Numbered from the stretch's first letter, positions 43,492 to 53,260 are shown. The stretch is 64,000 nucleotides of DNA from Bacillota bacterium (GCA_023453025.1 JAEXUD010000062.1:62001-126000), one strand, 5' to 3'. Numbers and translations: made by a program. The notes: generated by a model not told the origin, from the sequence alone.

Positions 43492-45315
43492 TTGAAAGGA
43501 TTTATGAGAAGCATCGCAATGTATATACTTATATTTGTGGTGATAATAATGCTGGTGCAAAGTATGGTTGAGCCATCAGCTGACGAGCAAAACATAAGCT
43601 ATAGCGAGCTTATAGTTCAAATACAAAACAATAATATAAAATCATTGTCATTTACTGAAAGCGAGGTAAATGGTGTTTATAAAGATGATACGAAATTTAC
43701 TTCATATGTGCCGACTGTCTTTCTTTTTTCTTCCAGTTTCTATGACAGATATCTGTCTGATAAGGTTGAAAGCGGAGAGATAGTAATTATAGGTGAACCG
43801 GTGCCGGCAACACCGCTATGGATTCAAGCACTTCCGACTATTGGAATGCTGGTGCTTCTGGGAGTCTTGTGGTATGTGTTCATGAAGCAGTCTCAGGGCG
43901 GAGGAACAGGCAAGGCAATGAGCTTTGGAAAAAGCCGGGCTAAAATGGTTAAAGAGGATGATCCTAATAAAAAAATCACATTTGCAGATGTAGCAGGTCT
44001 TGACGAAGAAAAGGAAGAGCTGAGTGAAATTGTTGATTTTCTTAAAAATCCTGCAAAGTTTGTGAAGCTTGGAGCGCGTATACCAAAAGGAGTGCTGCTG
44101 GTGGGACCTCCCGGAACAGGTAAGACTTATCTTTCAAAGTCTGTATCAGGAGAAGCAGGTGTTCCGTTTTTCAGTATAAGCGGTTCAGATTTTGTCGAAA
44201 TGTTTGTCGGAGTCGGTGCTTCACGTGTCAGAGATTTATTTGACCAAGCAAAGAAAAATGCACCTTGCATTATATTCATAGATGAAATTGACGCAGTCGG
44301 AAGAAGAAGAGGAGCAGGTCTTGGAGGCGGAAACGATGAAAGAGAACAGACGCTGAACCAATTGTTGGTTGAAATGGATGGGTTCTCCGGAAATGAAGGC
44401 ATTATCATTATAGCTGCTACTAACAGACCTGATATATTAGACCCTGCTTTGATGAGACCGGGTCGTTTTGACAGACAGGTTCATGTGGGACTTCCTGATG
44501 TTAAAGCCAGAGAAGACATATTGAAGATTCATGTGAAGAAAAAACCTCTTTCTGATGATGTGGATTTGGAAATAGTTGCAAAAAGAACACCCGGTTTTAC
44601 ACCTGCCGACCTGGAAAACGCAATGAACGAGGCAGCTCTTTTAACCGCAAGACAAAACAAGACGCTTATAACAATGGATATTATAGAAGAAGCGATTACC
44701 AAGGTTATTGCCGGTCCTGAAAAGAGAAGCAAGGTTATAAGCGAAAATGAGAAAAAACTTACTGCTTATCATGAAGCGGGTCATGCTGTTGTTGCCAGAC
44801 TGTCTTCAAAAAAGGACCCTGTTCATATGATAACTATAATACCAAGAGGCGGTGCAGGAGGATTTACAATGTATCTTCCTGAGGAGGACAGATCATACAG
44901 ATCTAAGACGGATATGGAAGAAAATATTGTAAGGCTTTTAGGCGGAAGAGTGGCAGAAAAGCTTGCACTTGACGATATATCAACAGGAGCGTCAAACGAT
45001 ATTGAAAGAGCTACCAAAATAGCAAGAGCTATGGTTACAACCTATGGTATGAGTGATAGTTTAGGTCCTATGACTTACGGAACAAATGATGAAGAGGTAT
45101 TCCTGGGCAGGGATTTTAATAAAATAAGAAATTATTCAGAAGAGGTTGCTGCTAAAATAGATAATGAAATGCGTAGAATTATCGACAATGCGTATCACAA
45201 GACAGAAACACTTTTAAGTGAGAACATGGAGAAATTAGATCGTGTCGCACAAGCGTTGCTGGAAAAGGAAACTATTACTGGCAAGGAATTTGAAATGTTG
45301 TTTGATGGAGCATAA
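43492..45315 (+). CDS. ftsH: ATP-dependent zinc metalloprotease FtsH
   Basis: A 607-residue membrane protease for quality control. It has an N-terminal membrane helix (about 5-25), a short extracytoplasmic domain and a second helix (about 110-130). The AAA+ domain has GPPGTGKT (about 205), CIIFIDEIDAVG and the second region of homology RPGRFDRQ. The zinc site is HEAGHAV (about 427), with the third ligand in the conserved LGGRVAEK/DDISTGASNDI region. The start is TTG 43492 behind GAGGAGGC; an ATG 12 bases later is possible. Last gene of the tilS-hpt-ftsH block. Confidence 0.96.
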   Translation: MKGFMRSIAMYILIFVVIIMLVQSMVEPSADEQNISYSELIVQIQNNNIKSLSFTESEVNGVYKDDTKFTSYVPTVFLFSSSFYDRYLSDKVESGEIVIIGEPVPATPLWIQALPTIGMLVLLGVLWYVFMKQSQGGGTGKAMSFGKSRAKMVKEDDPNKKITFADVAGLDEEKEELSEIVDFLKNPAKFVKLGARIPKGVLLVGPPGTGKTYLSKSVSGEAGVPFFSISGSDFVEMFVGVGASRVRDLFDQAKKNAPCIIFIDEIDAVGRRRGAGLGGGNDEREQTLNQLLVEMDGFSGNEGIIIIAATNRPDILDPALMRPGRFDRQVHVGLPDVKAREDILKIHVKKKPLSDDVDLEIVAKRTPGFTPADLENAMNEAALLTARQNKTLITMDIIEEAITKVIAGPEKRSKVISENEKKLTAYHEAGHAVVARLSSKKDPVHMITIIPRGGAGGFTMYLPEEDRSYRSKTDMEENIVRLLGGRVAEKLALDDISTGASNDIERATKIARAMVTTYGMSDSLGPMTYGTNDEEVFLGRDFNKIRNYSEEVAAKIDNEMRRIIDNAYHKTETLLSENMEKLDRVAQALLEKETITGKEFEMLFDGA

Positions 45316-45349
45316 TAACAATTGACAATTAAAATTAAATAATGAACAG

Positions 45350-45392
45350 AAAGCCGTAATAGCACTGTAATATGTGTACGGCTTTTATTTTT
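45350..45392. terminator. Terminator after ftsH
   Basis: AAAGCCGTA / TACGGCTTT arms around an 18-base loop, followed by a T-run. Confidence 0.75.
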
Positions 45393-45423
45393 TTATTCCA
45401 TGGTATGTACAAGGAAATTGGTT

Positions 45424-47220
45424 TTAGAAAACGAATTTGTTAACCATGTCGAGAAGCATCTGTGACCTGGAAGATAGCTCACGGCTGTCCGAATAAGACT
45501 CCTTTGCTGTGGATGAATTAGCTTTGACTACATTGGAAATATGCTCCATCTCAGCCTTTATTTGCTCGATAGATGCCAGCTGCTCTTCAGATGCCCTCGA
45601 AATTTCTGTAACTCTGTTGGTTGCATCATTAGCGCTTAAAACGACCTTTGACAGGGATGAAGCCGTTGCATTGGCAAGCTCATTGCCCTTTGAAACTGTT
45701 TCTAGGGTATCCTCAATAAGCATGGCTATGTTTTTTGCAGCCTCAGAACTGTTTGCAGCCAGATTTTTGACTTCATTGGCAACAACTGCAAATCCATTTC
45801 CCGCAGATCCTGCATGAGCTGCTTCAACTGCAGCATTCAACGCCAATAAGTTAGTTTGGAATGTTATATTATCGAGAATCTTTATTGTTTTCTCTATTTC
45901 CTTTGACTTGTAGCTGATTTCTGACATAGCTTCAACCATTTTATTCATGCTTTCGCTGCAGAGAGCTATTTCGTTGTCAATATTCAATAACCTGTTGCTT
46001 GCATCGTAAGTGTTTTCTGTATTTGATTTGACATATACTGATATTTCTTCGATAGCTGCGTAGGATTCTTCAATTGAACTTGACTGATCGGCTGCACCTT
46101 CAGAAATGTTTAAGGAGTTTGACAGCAGCTGGTTTGAACGCAAAGAAACCTCAGATGCCAATTGATTTATGCCTTTCATAGTTTCTGCCAGAAGATTGAC
46201 GGATGCATCTATTGAGCGGTCTATTCTTTTGAAATCACCTTTGAACTTATCGCTTGTTTTTATGCTTAGGTCGCCTTCCGACAGCTGCTTCATAACCTCA
46301 TCTATTTCATTTATATATGACGTCAAAGAAATAGTTGAATTTCTTAAAATTTCTGCCAGCCTGCCGATTTCATTTTTGGATTCGTAGGTTATTCTGTAGT
46401 CCAGATTACCTTCTGACAAGGCCACTGCGAGACTTTCAATCTGGCTGATAGGGTTAGTTATGCTGCCTGTTATAATTTTTGAAATAATCAAACCGAGAAG
46501 AATTGCAGACAGTGCCATTGAGATGGTAAGAATAATTGAAAATTTAGCGGTTTTGTCGTATTCAAGCGCTCTTTCCAGCAGTGAAGCATTAATGTTTTCG
46601 GTTATAATGTTTATGTCAGAATTTATATTATTTACAATGGGTTCATAGGAATTAAAAATCATTCTGGATGCATCGCTCTTATACTTACTGCTCATTATTT
46701 CCTGTCTTATTTCGGCTTCATTTTCAAGCATTTTAAGAACTTCCTCTACACTTTTGCTGTTGTCTGCCAGGAGACTGTTTAGTTTTTCTAAACTGCTGAC
46801 TGCCTCATCATACAGGACGATGCTGTCTTCAATATAATCATCTTTTTTAGCTTGATTATCGGTCAATGTGGATGCATATAGATTCTTTTCGATTTCCTTT
46901 AGATTTGTAGATACAGATGATGCCAGATATACTTCAGGTATTGTCACATCATTGATTTCTTTTAGCAATTCGACAGTTTCGTTGAACTTTAACAAGCTTA
47001 CGGAAACCGGTATTACAAACAGAATTATAATTGCTGCAAAGGATGCTGCCAATTTTTTATCAAGCTTCATATCATCGAAGCTTATGCCTTTGAATTTAAA
47101 AATTGCTTTTTTATTTTGCTTATGATTCACCTGTGAGCTCATGCTTTTTATAACATTTGAAGCTGATGAGACAATGCTGGTGATTTTTATTTTTGTAATT
47201 TTATATAACTTACTGAACAT
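45424..47220 (-). CDS. Methyl-accepting chemotaxis protein with 4-helix-bundle sensor
   Basis: A 598-residue receptor. An extended cytoplasmic N-terminus (about 60 residues) precedes the first membrane helix (LAASFAAIIILFVIPVSVSL). The extracytoplasmic region is all-helical (4HB_MCP type, about 85-235). A second helix (FSIILTISMALSAILLGLI), HAMP, a second HAMP-like helix pair and the signalling domain follow. The signalling hairpin tip reads FQTNLLALNAAVEAAHAGSA then GNGFAVVANEVKNLAANSSE. ATG 47220 follows AAAGGAGATACGT. Convergent with ftsH, divergent from the c-di-GMP gene. Confidence 0.94.
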   Translation of the reverse strand: MFSKLYKITKIKITSIVSSASNVIKSMSSQVNHKQNKKAIFKFKGISFDDMKLDKKLAASFAAIIILFVIPVSVSLLKFNETVELLKEINDVTIPEVYLASSVSTNLKEIEKNLYASTLTDNQAKKDDYIEDSIVLYDEAVSSLEKLNSLLADNSKSVEEVLKMLENEAEIRQEIMSSKYKSDASRMIFNSYEPIVNNINSDINIITENINASLLERALEYDKTAKFSIILTISMALSAILLGLIISKIITGSITNPISQIESLAVALSEGNLDYRITYESKNEIGRLAEILRNSTISLTSYINEIDEVMKQLSEGDLSIKTSDKFKGDFKRIDRSIDASVNLLAETMKGINQLASEVSLRSNQLLSNSLNISEGAADQSSSIEESYAAIEEISVYVKSNTENTYDASNRLLNIDNEIALCSESMNKMVEAMSEISYKSKEIEKTIKILDNITFQTNLLALNAAVEAAHAGSAGNGFAVVANEVKNLAANSSEAAKNIAMLIEDTLETVSKGNELANATASSLSKVVLSANDATNRVTEISRASEEQLASIEQIKAEMEHISNVVKANSSTAKESYSDSRELSSRSQMLLDMVNKFVF

Positions 47221-47486
47221 ACGTATCTCCTTTATAATGCTGATTATTTGGTATGAATACTGCAATCATAATTGATTTATGTAAAAATTGAAGAAAGAAA
47301 ATGTAAAAAAATGCATATTTTCCTATTTGATTAAATATCAGATAATTATGAACTCTACTTTATAAGTGGAAGTAACTTTATACTCATTTACTTAAAATTT
47401 ACGCAATAATTACATACATTTGCCTTAAATATGATTTGAATTTTATATCATTAATTTTACTGATTAAAGTATAAGGAGTTATCAAG

Positions 47487-49238
47487 ATGTCAGAATATAT
47501 TGAAAAAGACTTGGATTATATAATTAACAACAAGAAAATAAGAACAGTATTTCAGCCTATAGTCTCCCTCGGAGATGGAAGTGTTTTCGGGCATGAGGCA
47601 TTGAGCAGAATTACCCACCAATGCACAATAAAAAATCCTGATGATTTATTTTCTGCGGCTGGGCAATACAACCGACTGTGGCAGCTGGAGCTTTTATGCA
47701 GGACAAAAGCCCTTGAAGCTGCTTTTGTATTCATGATACCTCCTTACAGTAAAAAACTATTTATAAATGTTAATCCATACACCATGCATGACGAAAATTT
47801 CAAAAGCGGCTTTACAAAGGAGTTTTTACAGCAGTATAACATTGACACCAAAAGCATTATTTTTGAGATTACTGAGAAAAATGTTATAACTGACATCAGT
47901 AGTTTTAAATCTATAATAAAGTATTATAAGAGTCAAGATTACAGCATAGCTATAGATGACGCAGGGTCCGGATATTCGGGATTAAACCTTATAAGCGAGG
48001 TTAATCCCCACTTTATCAAGCTGGATATGAATCTTATACGCGGCATAGACAAGGATAGGCTCAAATATTCATTGGTAAAAGGGATGGTGGAGTTTTCAAA
48101 GTCCTCAAATATATCAATTATTGCGGAAGGTATAGAAACCTATGAAGAATTGGATGTGATAATGAATCTTGGGGTTCAGTATGGGCAAGGATATTTCCTG
48201 CAGAAACCCGAAGAAAAAATCAGGGATATTGATGAGTCGGTGCTAAAAGCTATAGTAGAAATCAACTCAAGGAAGAACTACTCACTTCTTGGAGCATCAT
48301 CAAAAATTTCCATAAAGAATTTATCAAAAAAAACATATATTGTGAATCCTACGGATAAAGTGAGCGATGTGTACGAAATATTCAAAAAAAACAGAGATTG
48401 CTTCGGAATATGTGTATTAGATGAAGATATACCTGTGGGAGTTGTAACAAGAGATAATATAGCTCTGAAATTAAGCGGCAATTACGGCTATTCGCTATAT
48501 CACAAAAAATCTATTTCTGAAATAATGGACATGAAATTCTTGAGTGTGGAGCAGGATGTACCTGTCAGCATTGTGTCAGGCATGGCCATGGACCGACCCG
48601 CGGAAAAGCTTTATGATTTTATAGTTGTAACTGAAAAAAACAGGTATATAGGAACGGTTACGATAAAGGATCTTCTCCAAAAATCAACTGAGCTTGAAGT
48701 TTCAGCAGCAAAACATCAAAACCCGCTAAGCGGACTCCCGGGCAATGTCATCATTGAACAGACATTAATTCATCTGCTTATGAATTTTTCCGAATATAGT
48801 GTCGCATATTTAGATATTGACAATTTCAAACCATACAACGATGTATACGGGTTTGAAAAAGGAGATAGGATAATCATGCTGCTGTCAAATATTCTGAGGA
48901 GGCATGGAAGCAAGCTTCACTTTATAGGTCATGTGGGAGGGGACGATTTTTTAGCTGTTGCAGACAAGTGTGTAAATTCAGACTACTTTATGTGTATAAA
49001 GGAAGAATTTGAAAGAGAAGTCCTGGAATATTACAATGAGGCTGATAAGGAAAAGGGATATATCGTTTCTGCCAACAGGAGAGGAGAAATTGAAAAATTT
49101 CCTTTAATTTCCCTTACATGCGTTGTTGTAAACAATGAAACTGAAAATATAAAGAATGTGTCAGACCTGACAGAGAGGCTTGCATATTTAAAAAAAATCG
49201 CAAAGCAGCAATTGAAAGTTTCCAATTTGGCTTTGTAA
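47487..49238 (+). CDS. EAL-CBS-GGDEF c-di-GMP protein
   Basis: A 583-residue soluble protein with an uncommon order: EAL first (about residues 10-250), a CBS pair (about 275-405), then GGDEF (about 410-580). The EAL domain has GHEALSRI, FINVNPYTMH, FEITEKN, AIDDAGSGYSG and AEGIET, so the catalytic set looks complete. The GGDEF motif is GGDDF within HVGGDDFLAVAD, a conservative variant. CBS pairs usually bind adenine nucleotides, so the enzyme may respond to energy charge. Both synthesis and hydrolysis are possible. It faces away from the chemoreceptor, 266 bases apart. Confidence 0.93.
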   Translation: MSEYIEKDLDYIINNKKIRTVFQPIVSLGDGSVFGHEALSRITHQCTIKNPDDLFSAAGQYNRLWQLELLCRTKALEAAFVFMIPPYSKKLFINVNPYTMHDENFKSGFTKEFLQQYNIDTKSIIFEITEKNVITDISSFKSIIKYYKSQDYSIAIDDAGSGYSGLNLISEVNPHFIKLDMNLIRGIDKDRLKYSLVKGMVEFSKSSNISIIAEGIETYEELDVIMNLGVQYGQGYFLQKPEEKIRDIDESVLKAIVEINSRKNYSLLGASSKISIKNLSKKTYIVNPTDKVSDVYEIFKKNRDCFGICVLDEDIPVGVVTRDNIALKLSGNYGYSLYHKKSISEIMDMKFLSVEQDVPVSIVSGMAMDRPAEKLYDFIVVTEKNRYIGTVTIKDLLQKSTELEVSAAKHQNPLSGLPGNVIIEQTLIHLLMNFSEYSVAYLDIDNFKPYNDVYGFEKGDRIIMLLSNILRRHGSKLHFIGHVGGDDFLAVADKCVNSDYFMCIKEEFEREVLEYYNEADKEKGYIVSANRRGEIEKFPLISLTCVVVNNETENIKNVSDLTERLAYLKKIAKQQLKVSNLAL

Positions 49239-49362
49239 CAGAGCAGCAAATAGCGGAAAATTCTGATGCAAAAATTACATAATATTTACTTTAGATTGAT
49301 TTTTTTTTTACTGAGCGAGGATATATTTAGGACAGACTAAAAATTAAGGAGAAAAAAATTAA

Positions 49363-50304
49363 ATGAAAGTAAAAAAATTAATATCAATAATATCAGCAGT
49401 GCTAGTAATGTCAATAGCATTCGTAGGATGCTCAAAAGAAGAAGCTCAAGAGCAACCAACTGTTCAGCCTGATGTACAGCAGAATACAGAACAGCCGGCA
49501 GAGCAGCCAGCACCAAGCTTTGACGCAGATAGCGACATAACAGTAGTTGCCAGAGATTCCGCTTCCGGAACAAGAGGCGCTTTTCATGAAATCATGGCAA
49601 TAAAGGTTAAAGAAGGGGATACCGAAGTTGATAAGCTGGTAGTGGGAGCTATAGAATTTGATGGACAAGACAAGGTTATCACAGCTGTTGAAGGTGACAA
49701 ATACGGTATAGGATACATTTCACTTGGCTCAGTAAGCGAAAGAATTTCAGCTGTAAGTGTTGATGGAGTGGAACCAACAATTGAAAATGTAAAAAGCGGT
49801 GAATATGCTGTAGCAAGACCATTTCTGCTTGTTACAAAAGGAACTGAAAGTGACCTGGTTAAGGACTTCATTAGCTTTACTGAATCTGCACAGGGACAAC
49901 AGATAGTAGAAGAAAAGAACTACATAGCATCAGTGGAAAACCCTGTTGAATACAATCCGTCAAACATGTCAGGTACAATCAAGTTCGCAGGATCAACCTC
50001 AGTTACACCTTTGATGGAAAAACTGCAGGAAGTATACAAGGAAATGAACCCAGATATAATATTTGAAATGCAGTCAAACGGTTCATCACAGGGAATCAAG
50101 GCAGCTATCGACGGAACATACGACATTGGTATGAGTTCAAGAGAACTGAAAGATGAAGAGAAGGCTCAATTAAATGAGCATACACTTGCAATCGACGGTA
50201 TAGCAGTTATATTAAACAATGAGAATCCTATAACTGATTTATCATCAGAAATCATTACTAAAATATACACAGGTGAAATAACAAAGTGGTCTGAAGTAGA
50301 ATAA
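49363..50304 (+). CDS. PstS-like phosphate-binding lipoprotein with swapped halves
   Basis: A 313-residue lipoprotein. The signal peptide ends in a lipobox with Cys at about residue 23 (IAFVGCSKEE). A Gln/Pro/Glu-rich linker follows. Residues about 50-195 (ITVVARDSASGTRGAFHEIM, YGIGYISLGS, EYAVARPFLLVTKG) correspond to the C-terminal half of normal PstS. Residues about 204-313 (GTIKFAGSTSVTPLMEKLQE, SNGSSQGIKA, DIGMSSREL, IYTGEITKWSEVE) correspond to the N-terminal half, and the protein stops exactly where normal PstS continues. Both sets of phosphate ligands (GSTS, D, R-S-G-T) are kept. It therefore looks circularly permuted. No pstCAB genes are adjacent. Confidence 0.88.
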   Translation: MKVKKLISIISAVLVMSIAFVGCSKEEAQEQPTVQPDVQQNTEQPAEQPAPSFDADSDITVVARDSASGTRGAFHEIMAIKVKEGDTEVDKLVVGAIEFDGQDKVITAVEGDKYGIGYISLGSVSERISAVSVDGVEPTIENVKSGEYAVARPFLLVTKGTESDLVKDFISFTESAQGQQIVEEKNYIASVENPVEYNPSNMSGTIKFAGSTSVTPLMEKLQEVYKEMNPDIIFEMQSNGSSQGIKAAIDGTYDIGMSSRELKDEEKAQLNEHTLAIDGIAVILNNENPITDLSSEIITKIYTGEITKWSEVE

Positions 50305-50422
50305 TAAGTTTATGGATGAATGAAGCAGGAAGCATTTAGCTGACTGCTTTATTTAATTTTTGCATTTAATGTTGTAAAACACATGAAATTTTGATAAGGT
50401 AGTATTCAGAGGTGAATTTAAT

Positions 50423-50914
50423 ATGGAAGAAACTGAAAAAAAGGTATATGAAATACTGGAGAAACTTGATATAAAGTATGAGAAACATGAACATCCTGCA
50501 GTATATACATGTGATGAGGCAGCGGTGTACACCGGTGATTTAAAGGGTGTACATACTAAAAATTTATTTTTAAGAAACAAAAAAGGCAACAGGCATTTTC
50601 TGGTTGTCATGAAGGAAGATAAAACTCTCAATGTTAAGGAATTTGGAGAAAAAATTTCAGAAAAAAATTTAAGCTTTGCTTCACAGGAAAGAATGATGAA
50701 ATATTTAGGGTTGACTCCGGGCTCCGTAACTATTTTCGGCATTATCAATGATATTGAACACAATGTTAAAGTTTATGTGGATGCTGATATAATGAAAGAA
50801 GAATTCATTAATTCACATCCAAATGCGAACACAGCGACTTTAGTTTACAGTGTTGCAGACATGATAAAATTTTTAGACGCAAGCGGCAATGATTATGAAA
50901 TAGCTTCAATATAG
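50423..50914 (+). CDS. YbaK/ProX-type aminoacyl-tRNA deacylase domain protein
   Basis: A 163-residue single-domain protein related to the editing domain of prolyl-tRNA synthetase. Seen: YEKHEHPAVYTCDEAAVY, VHTKNLFLRNKKGNRHFLVV with the conserved Lys, LGLTPGSVTIFGIIND and the ending region HPNANTATLVYS. Such proteins clear mischarged Ala/Cys-tRNA-Pro (ProX/PrdX group). The site is weak (GAGGTGAATTTAAT). Stands alone with a terminator at 50987. Confidence 0.88.
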   Translation: MEETEKKVYEILEKLDIKYEKHEHPAVYTCDEAAVYTGDLKGVHTKNLFLRNKKGNRHFLVVMKEDKTLNVKEFGEKISEKNLSFASQERMMKYLGLTPGSVTIFGIINDIEHNVKVYVDADIMKEEFINSHPNANTATLVYSVADMIKFLDASGNDYEIASI

Positions 50915-50986
50915 GCAATTTATGACAGAAATCAAAATTTATAATTATTTTAATTAAAAAAATTATTGTGTATAAATATTTACAAC

Positions 50987-51018
50987 AGCTGAAATATCAA
51001 CATATTCAGCTATTTTTT
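50987..51018 (+). terminator. Terminator after the YbaK-type gene
   Basis: AGCTGAA / TTCAGCT around an 11-base loop, then ATTTTTTT. Confidence 0.75.
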
Positions 51019-51020
51019 TA

Positions 51021-51112
51021 TGACTGCATATATATTCCTTTGCAACTTTAGCTGCAAGTTTGAAAATTATACAGTCTTTTTTAGTAAACATCTTGCAAAA
51101 TTAACGGTTTTG
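51021..51112 (+). promoter_or_regulatory. Hairpins in the leader of the methylmalonyl-CoA genes
   Basis: GACTG (51022) pairs with CAGTC just before a T6 run (about 51082), enclosing an inner TTGCA/TGCAA hairpin. A second hairpin GCAAAA-TTAACGG-TTTTGC follows at about 51093-51112. It could be an attenuator upstream of the mutase gene or tandem terminators. I saw no known riboswitch consensus. Confidence 0.35.
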
Positions 51113-51166
51113 CATTATATTTATTGTTTGTAAAGACTTGTTAGCAAAAATGGAGGTAATCAAAGA

Positions 51167-52846
51167 ATGTTTAATGAAGAAGAACTTTCTAAATTAAAAA
51201 AATCAAGGGAAAATTGGGAAGAAAAAGTATTAAACAAATCATTAAATAAAGCACCGGAAAGCAAAACAGAATTTAAAACCGGCTCAGGAGAAAAAGTAGA
51301 AAGGCTTTACACTCCTGAGGATGTTTCAGATATCAATTATGAAACTGAAATAGGCTATCCTGGTCAATATCCATTTACAAGAGGATATCAGCCTACAATG
51401 TACAGAGGCAAGACATGGACTATGAGAATGTATGCAGGATTTGCTACTGCAGAGGAGTCTAATGAAAGATACAAGTATCTTGTAAGCCAGGGTTCTACAG
51501 GCTTATCTGTTGCATTTGATCTTCCTACACAAATAGGCTATGACTCCGATCATGCCTTAGCACAAGGAGAGGTTGGAAAAGTTGGTGTTGCCATAGATTC
51601 ATTAAAAGATATGGAAATTTTATTTGACGGAATTCCATTGGATAAGGTATCTACATCAATGACAATAAATGCACCTGCATCAGTCTTGCTGGCAATGTAT
51701 ATTGCAGTTGCAGAAAAACAAGGAGTAACTCCTGACAAATTAAGAGGAACAATTCAAAACGACATATTAAAGGAATACATTGCAAGAGGTACATATATAT
51801 TTCCCACAGAACCGTCAATGCGTTTAATAACAAATATATTTGAATATTGCTCAAAAGAGGTTCCTAACTGGAATACAATAAGCATTTCCGGCTACCACAT
51901 CAGAGAAGCAGGTTCAACTGCTGCTCAGGAGGTTGGTTTCACATTAGCAGACGGTATTGCTTATGTTGATGCTGCAATTAAGGCGGGATTAGATGTTGAT
52001 ACATTTGCGCCCAGACTTTCCTTCTTCTTTAATGCGCACAACGATTTATTGGAAGAGGTTTCAAAATACAGAGCAGCGAGAAGACTTTGGGCTAAGTTAA
52101 TGAAAGAAAGATTTAAAGCAAAAAGTGAAAAATCAATGATGCTCAAATTCCACACTCAGACCGCGGGATGTACATTGACAGCACAGCAGCCGGACAACAA
52201 CATTATTAGAGTTGCAATGCAGGCATTGGCAGCAGTGCTGGGCGGAACACAGTCACTTCACACAAATTCCAGAGACGAGGCATTAGCTCTTCCCACTACA
52301 GATTCAGTTACGATAGCATTAAGAACTCAGCAAATATTGGCTAATGAAACCGGAGTTACAAATACCGTCGATCCATTGGCAGGCTCCTATTATATAGAAG
52401 CAAAGACAAAAGAAATTGAAGATAAAGCAATGGAATACATCAATAAAATTGATGATCTTGGCGGAGCAGCAAGAGCCATTGACCTTGGATATATTCAAAA
52501 AGAAATATCTGATTCAGCGTACAAATACCAAATGGAAATTGAATCTCTCGACAGAATTGTTGTCGGAGTCAACAAGTACAAGGTAAAGGAAGAAGCTCCA
52601 AAAGGATTATTGAGAGTTGACCCGATTGTGGCCGAAATGCAGAAAAATAAGATAGAAACAGTTAAAGCTATGAGAAATTCAGAAGCTGTTGAGAAAAAAC
52701 TTGAAGCATTGAGAACAGCTTGCGGAGGAACGGATAATGTTATGCCTTATATTTTAGCTGCAGTCAAGGAGTATGCAACATTAGGCGAAATATGCGGTGT
52801 TATGAGAGAAGTTTTTGGAGAATACGAGCAAGCGGTATTGCTTTAA
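51167..52846 (+). CDS. Methylmalonyl-CoA mutase, large (catalytic) subunit
   Basis: A 559-residue TIM-barrel subunit of the two-subunit B12 mutase that interconverts methylmalonyl-CoA and succinyl-CoA. Substrate residues of the Propionibacterium enzyme are kept at the same numbers: Tyr89 (RMYAGFATAEESN), Arg207 (IARGTYIFPTEPSM) and His244 (SISGYHIREAG), so isobutyryl- or ethylmalonyl-type specificity is unlikely. Also seen: GTIQNDILKEY, FAPRLSFFFNAH, TQSLHTNSRDEALALPT and TNTVDPLAGSYY. The start follows ATGGAGGTAATCAAAGA. It leads a cluster with the B12-binding subunit, MeaB and epimerase. Confidence 0.96.
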   Translation: MFNEEELSKLKKSRENWEEKVLNKSLNKAPESKTEFKTGSGEKVERLYTPEDVSDINYETEIGYPGQYPFTRGYQPTMYRGKTWTMRMYAGFATAEESNERYKYLVSQGSTGLSVAFDLPTQIGYDSDHALAQGEVGKVGVAIDSLKDMEILFDGIPLDKVSTSMTINAPASVLLAMYIAVAEKQGVTPDKLRGTIQNDILKEYIARGTYIFPTEPSMRLITNIFEYCSKEVPNWNTISISGYHIREAGSTAAQEVGFTLADGIAYVDAAIKAGLDVDTFAPRLSFFFNAHNDLLEEVSKYRAARRLWAKLMKERFKAKSEKSMMLKFHTQTAGCTLTAQQPDNNIIRVAMQALAAVLGGTQSLHTNSRDEALALPTTDSVTIALRTQQILANETGVTNTVDPLAGSYYIEAKTKEIEDKAMEYINKIDDLGGAARAIDLGYIQKEISDSAYKYQMEIESLDRIVVGVNKYKVKEEAPKGLLRVDPIVAEMQKNKIETVKAMRNSEAVEKKLEALRTACGGTDNVMPYILAAVKEYATLGEICGVMREVFGEYEQAVLL

Positions 52847-52859
52847 TCAGGAGGATATT

Positions 52860-53258
52860 ATGAGACCAATCAGAGTATTAATTGCTAAACCCGGACTTGA
52901 CGGACATGACAGAGGAGCTAAGGTTATAGCCAGGGCACTTAGAGATGCAGGAATGGAAGTTATATATACAGGATTAAGACAGACTCCTGAGCAAATTGTA
53001 GCTGCGGCTGTTCAAGAGGATGTAGATGTAGTTGGAATGAGCATATTGTCAGGTGCCCACAATTATTTGTTCCCAAGAGTAGTTGAACTATTAAAGGAGC
53101 AAGGTGTAGATGACATGCTGATAGTAGGCGGGGGAGTTATACCTGACGAGGATATATCAGGATTAAAAGAAGCCGGTGTTGCTGAAATATTCACACCGGG
53201 AACAACAACAACCAGTATGATTGACTTTATAAAAGCCAACTTGAAAAGAGAAATATAA
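52860..53258 (+). CDS. Methylmalonyl-CoA mutase, small B12-binding subunit
   Basis: A 132-residue cobalamin-binding domain. The lower-ligand motif DxHxxG is in KPGLDGHDRGAKVIARALRD; other cofactor contacts are VGMSILSGAHN and LIVGGGVIPDED and the C-terminal GVAEIFTPGTTT. Archaea and many clostridia encode this domain separately, as here. The start ATG 52860 is behind TCAGGAGGATATT, 13 bases after the large subunit. The frame is open further upstream but that overlaps the large subunit without a site. Confidence 0.96.
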   Translation: MRPIRVLIAKPGLDGHDRGAKVIARALRDAGMEVIYTGLRQTPEQIVAAAVQEDVDVVGMSILSGAHNYLFPRVVELLKEQGVDDMLIVGGGVIPDEDISGLKEAGVAEIFTPGTTTTSMIDFIKANLKREI

Positions 53259-53260
53259 AA

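Noticed and set aside
50323..50349. AAGCAG/CTGCTT hairpin after the PstS-like gene as a terminator
   Set aside because: Only six base pairs with a 15-base loop and a poor T-run; possible but too weak to list.
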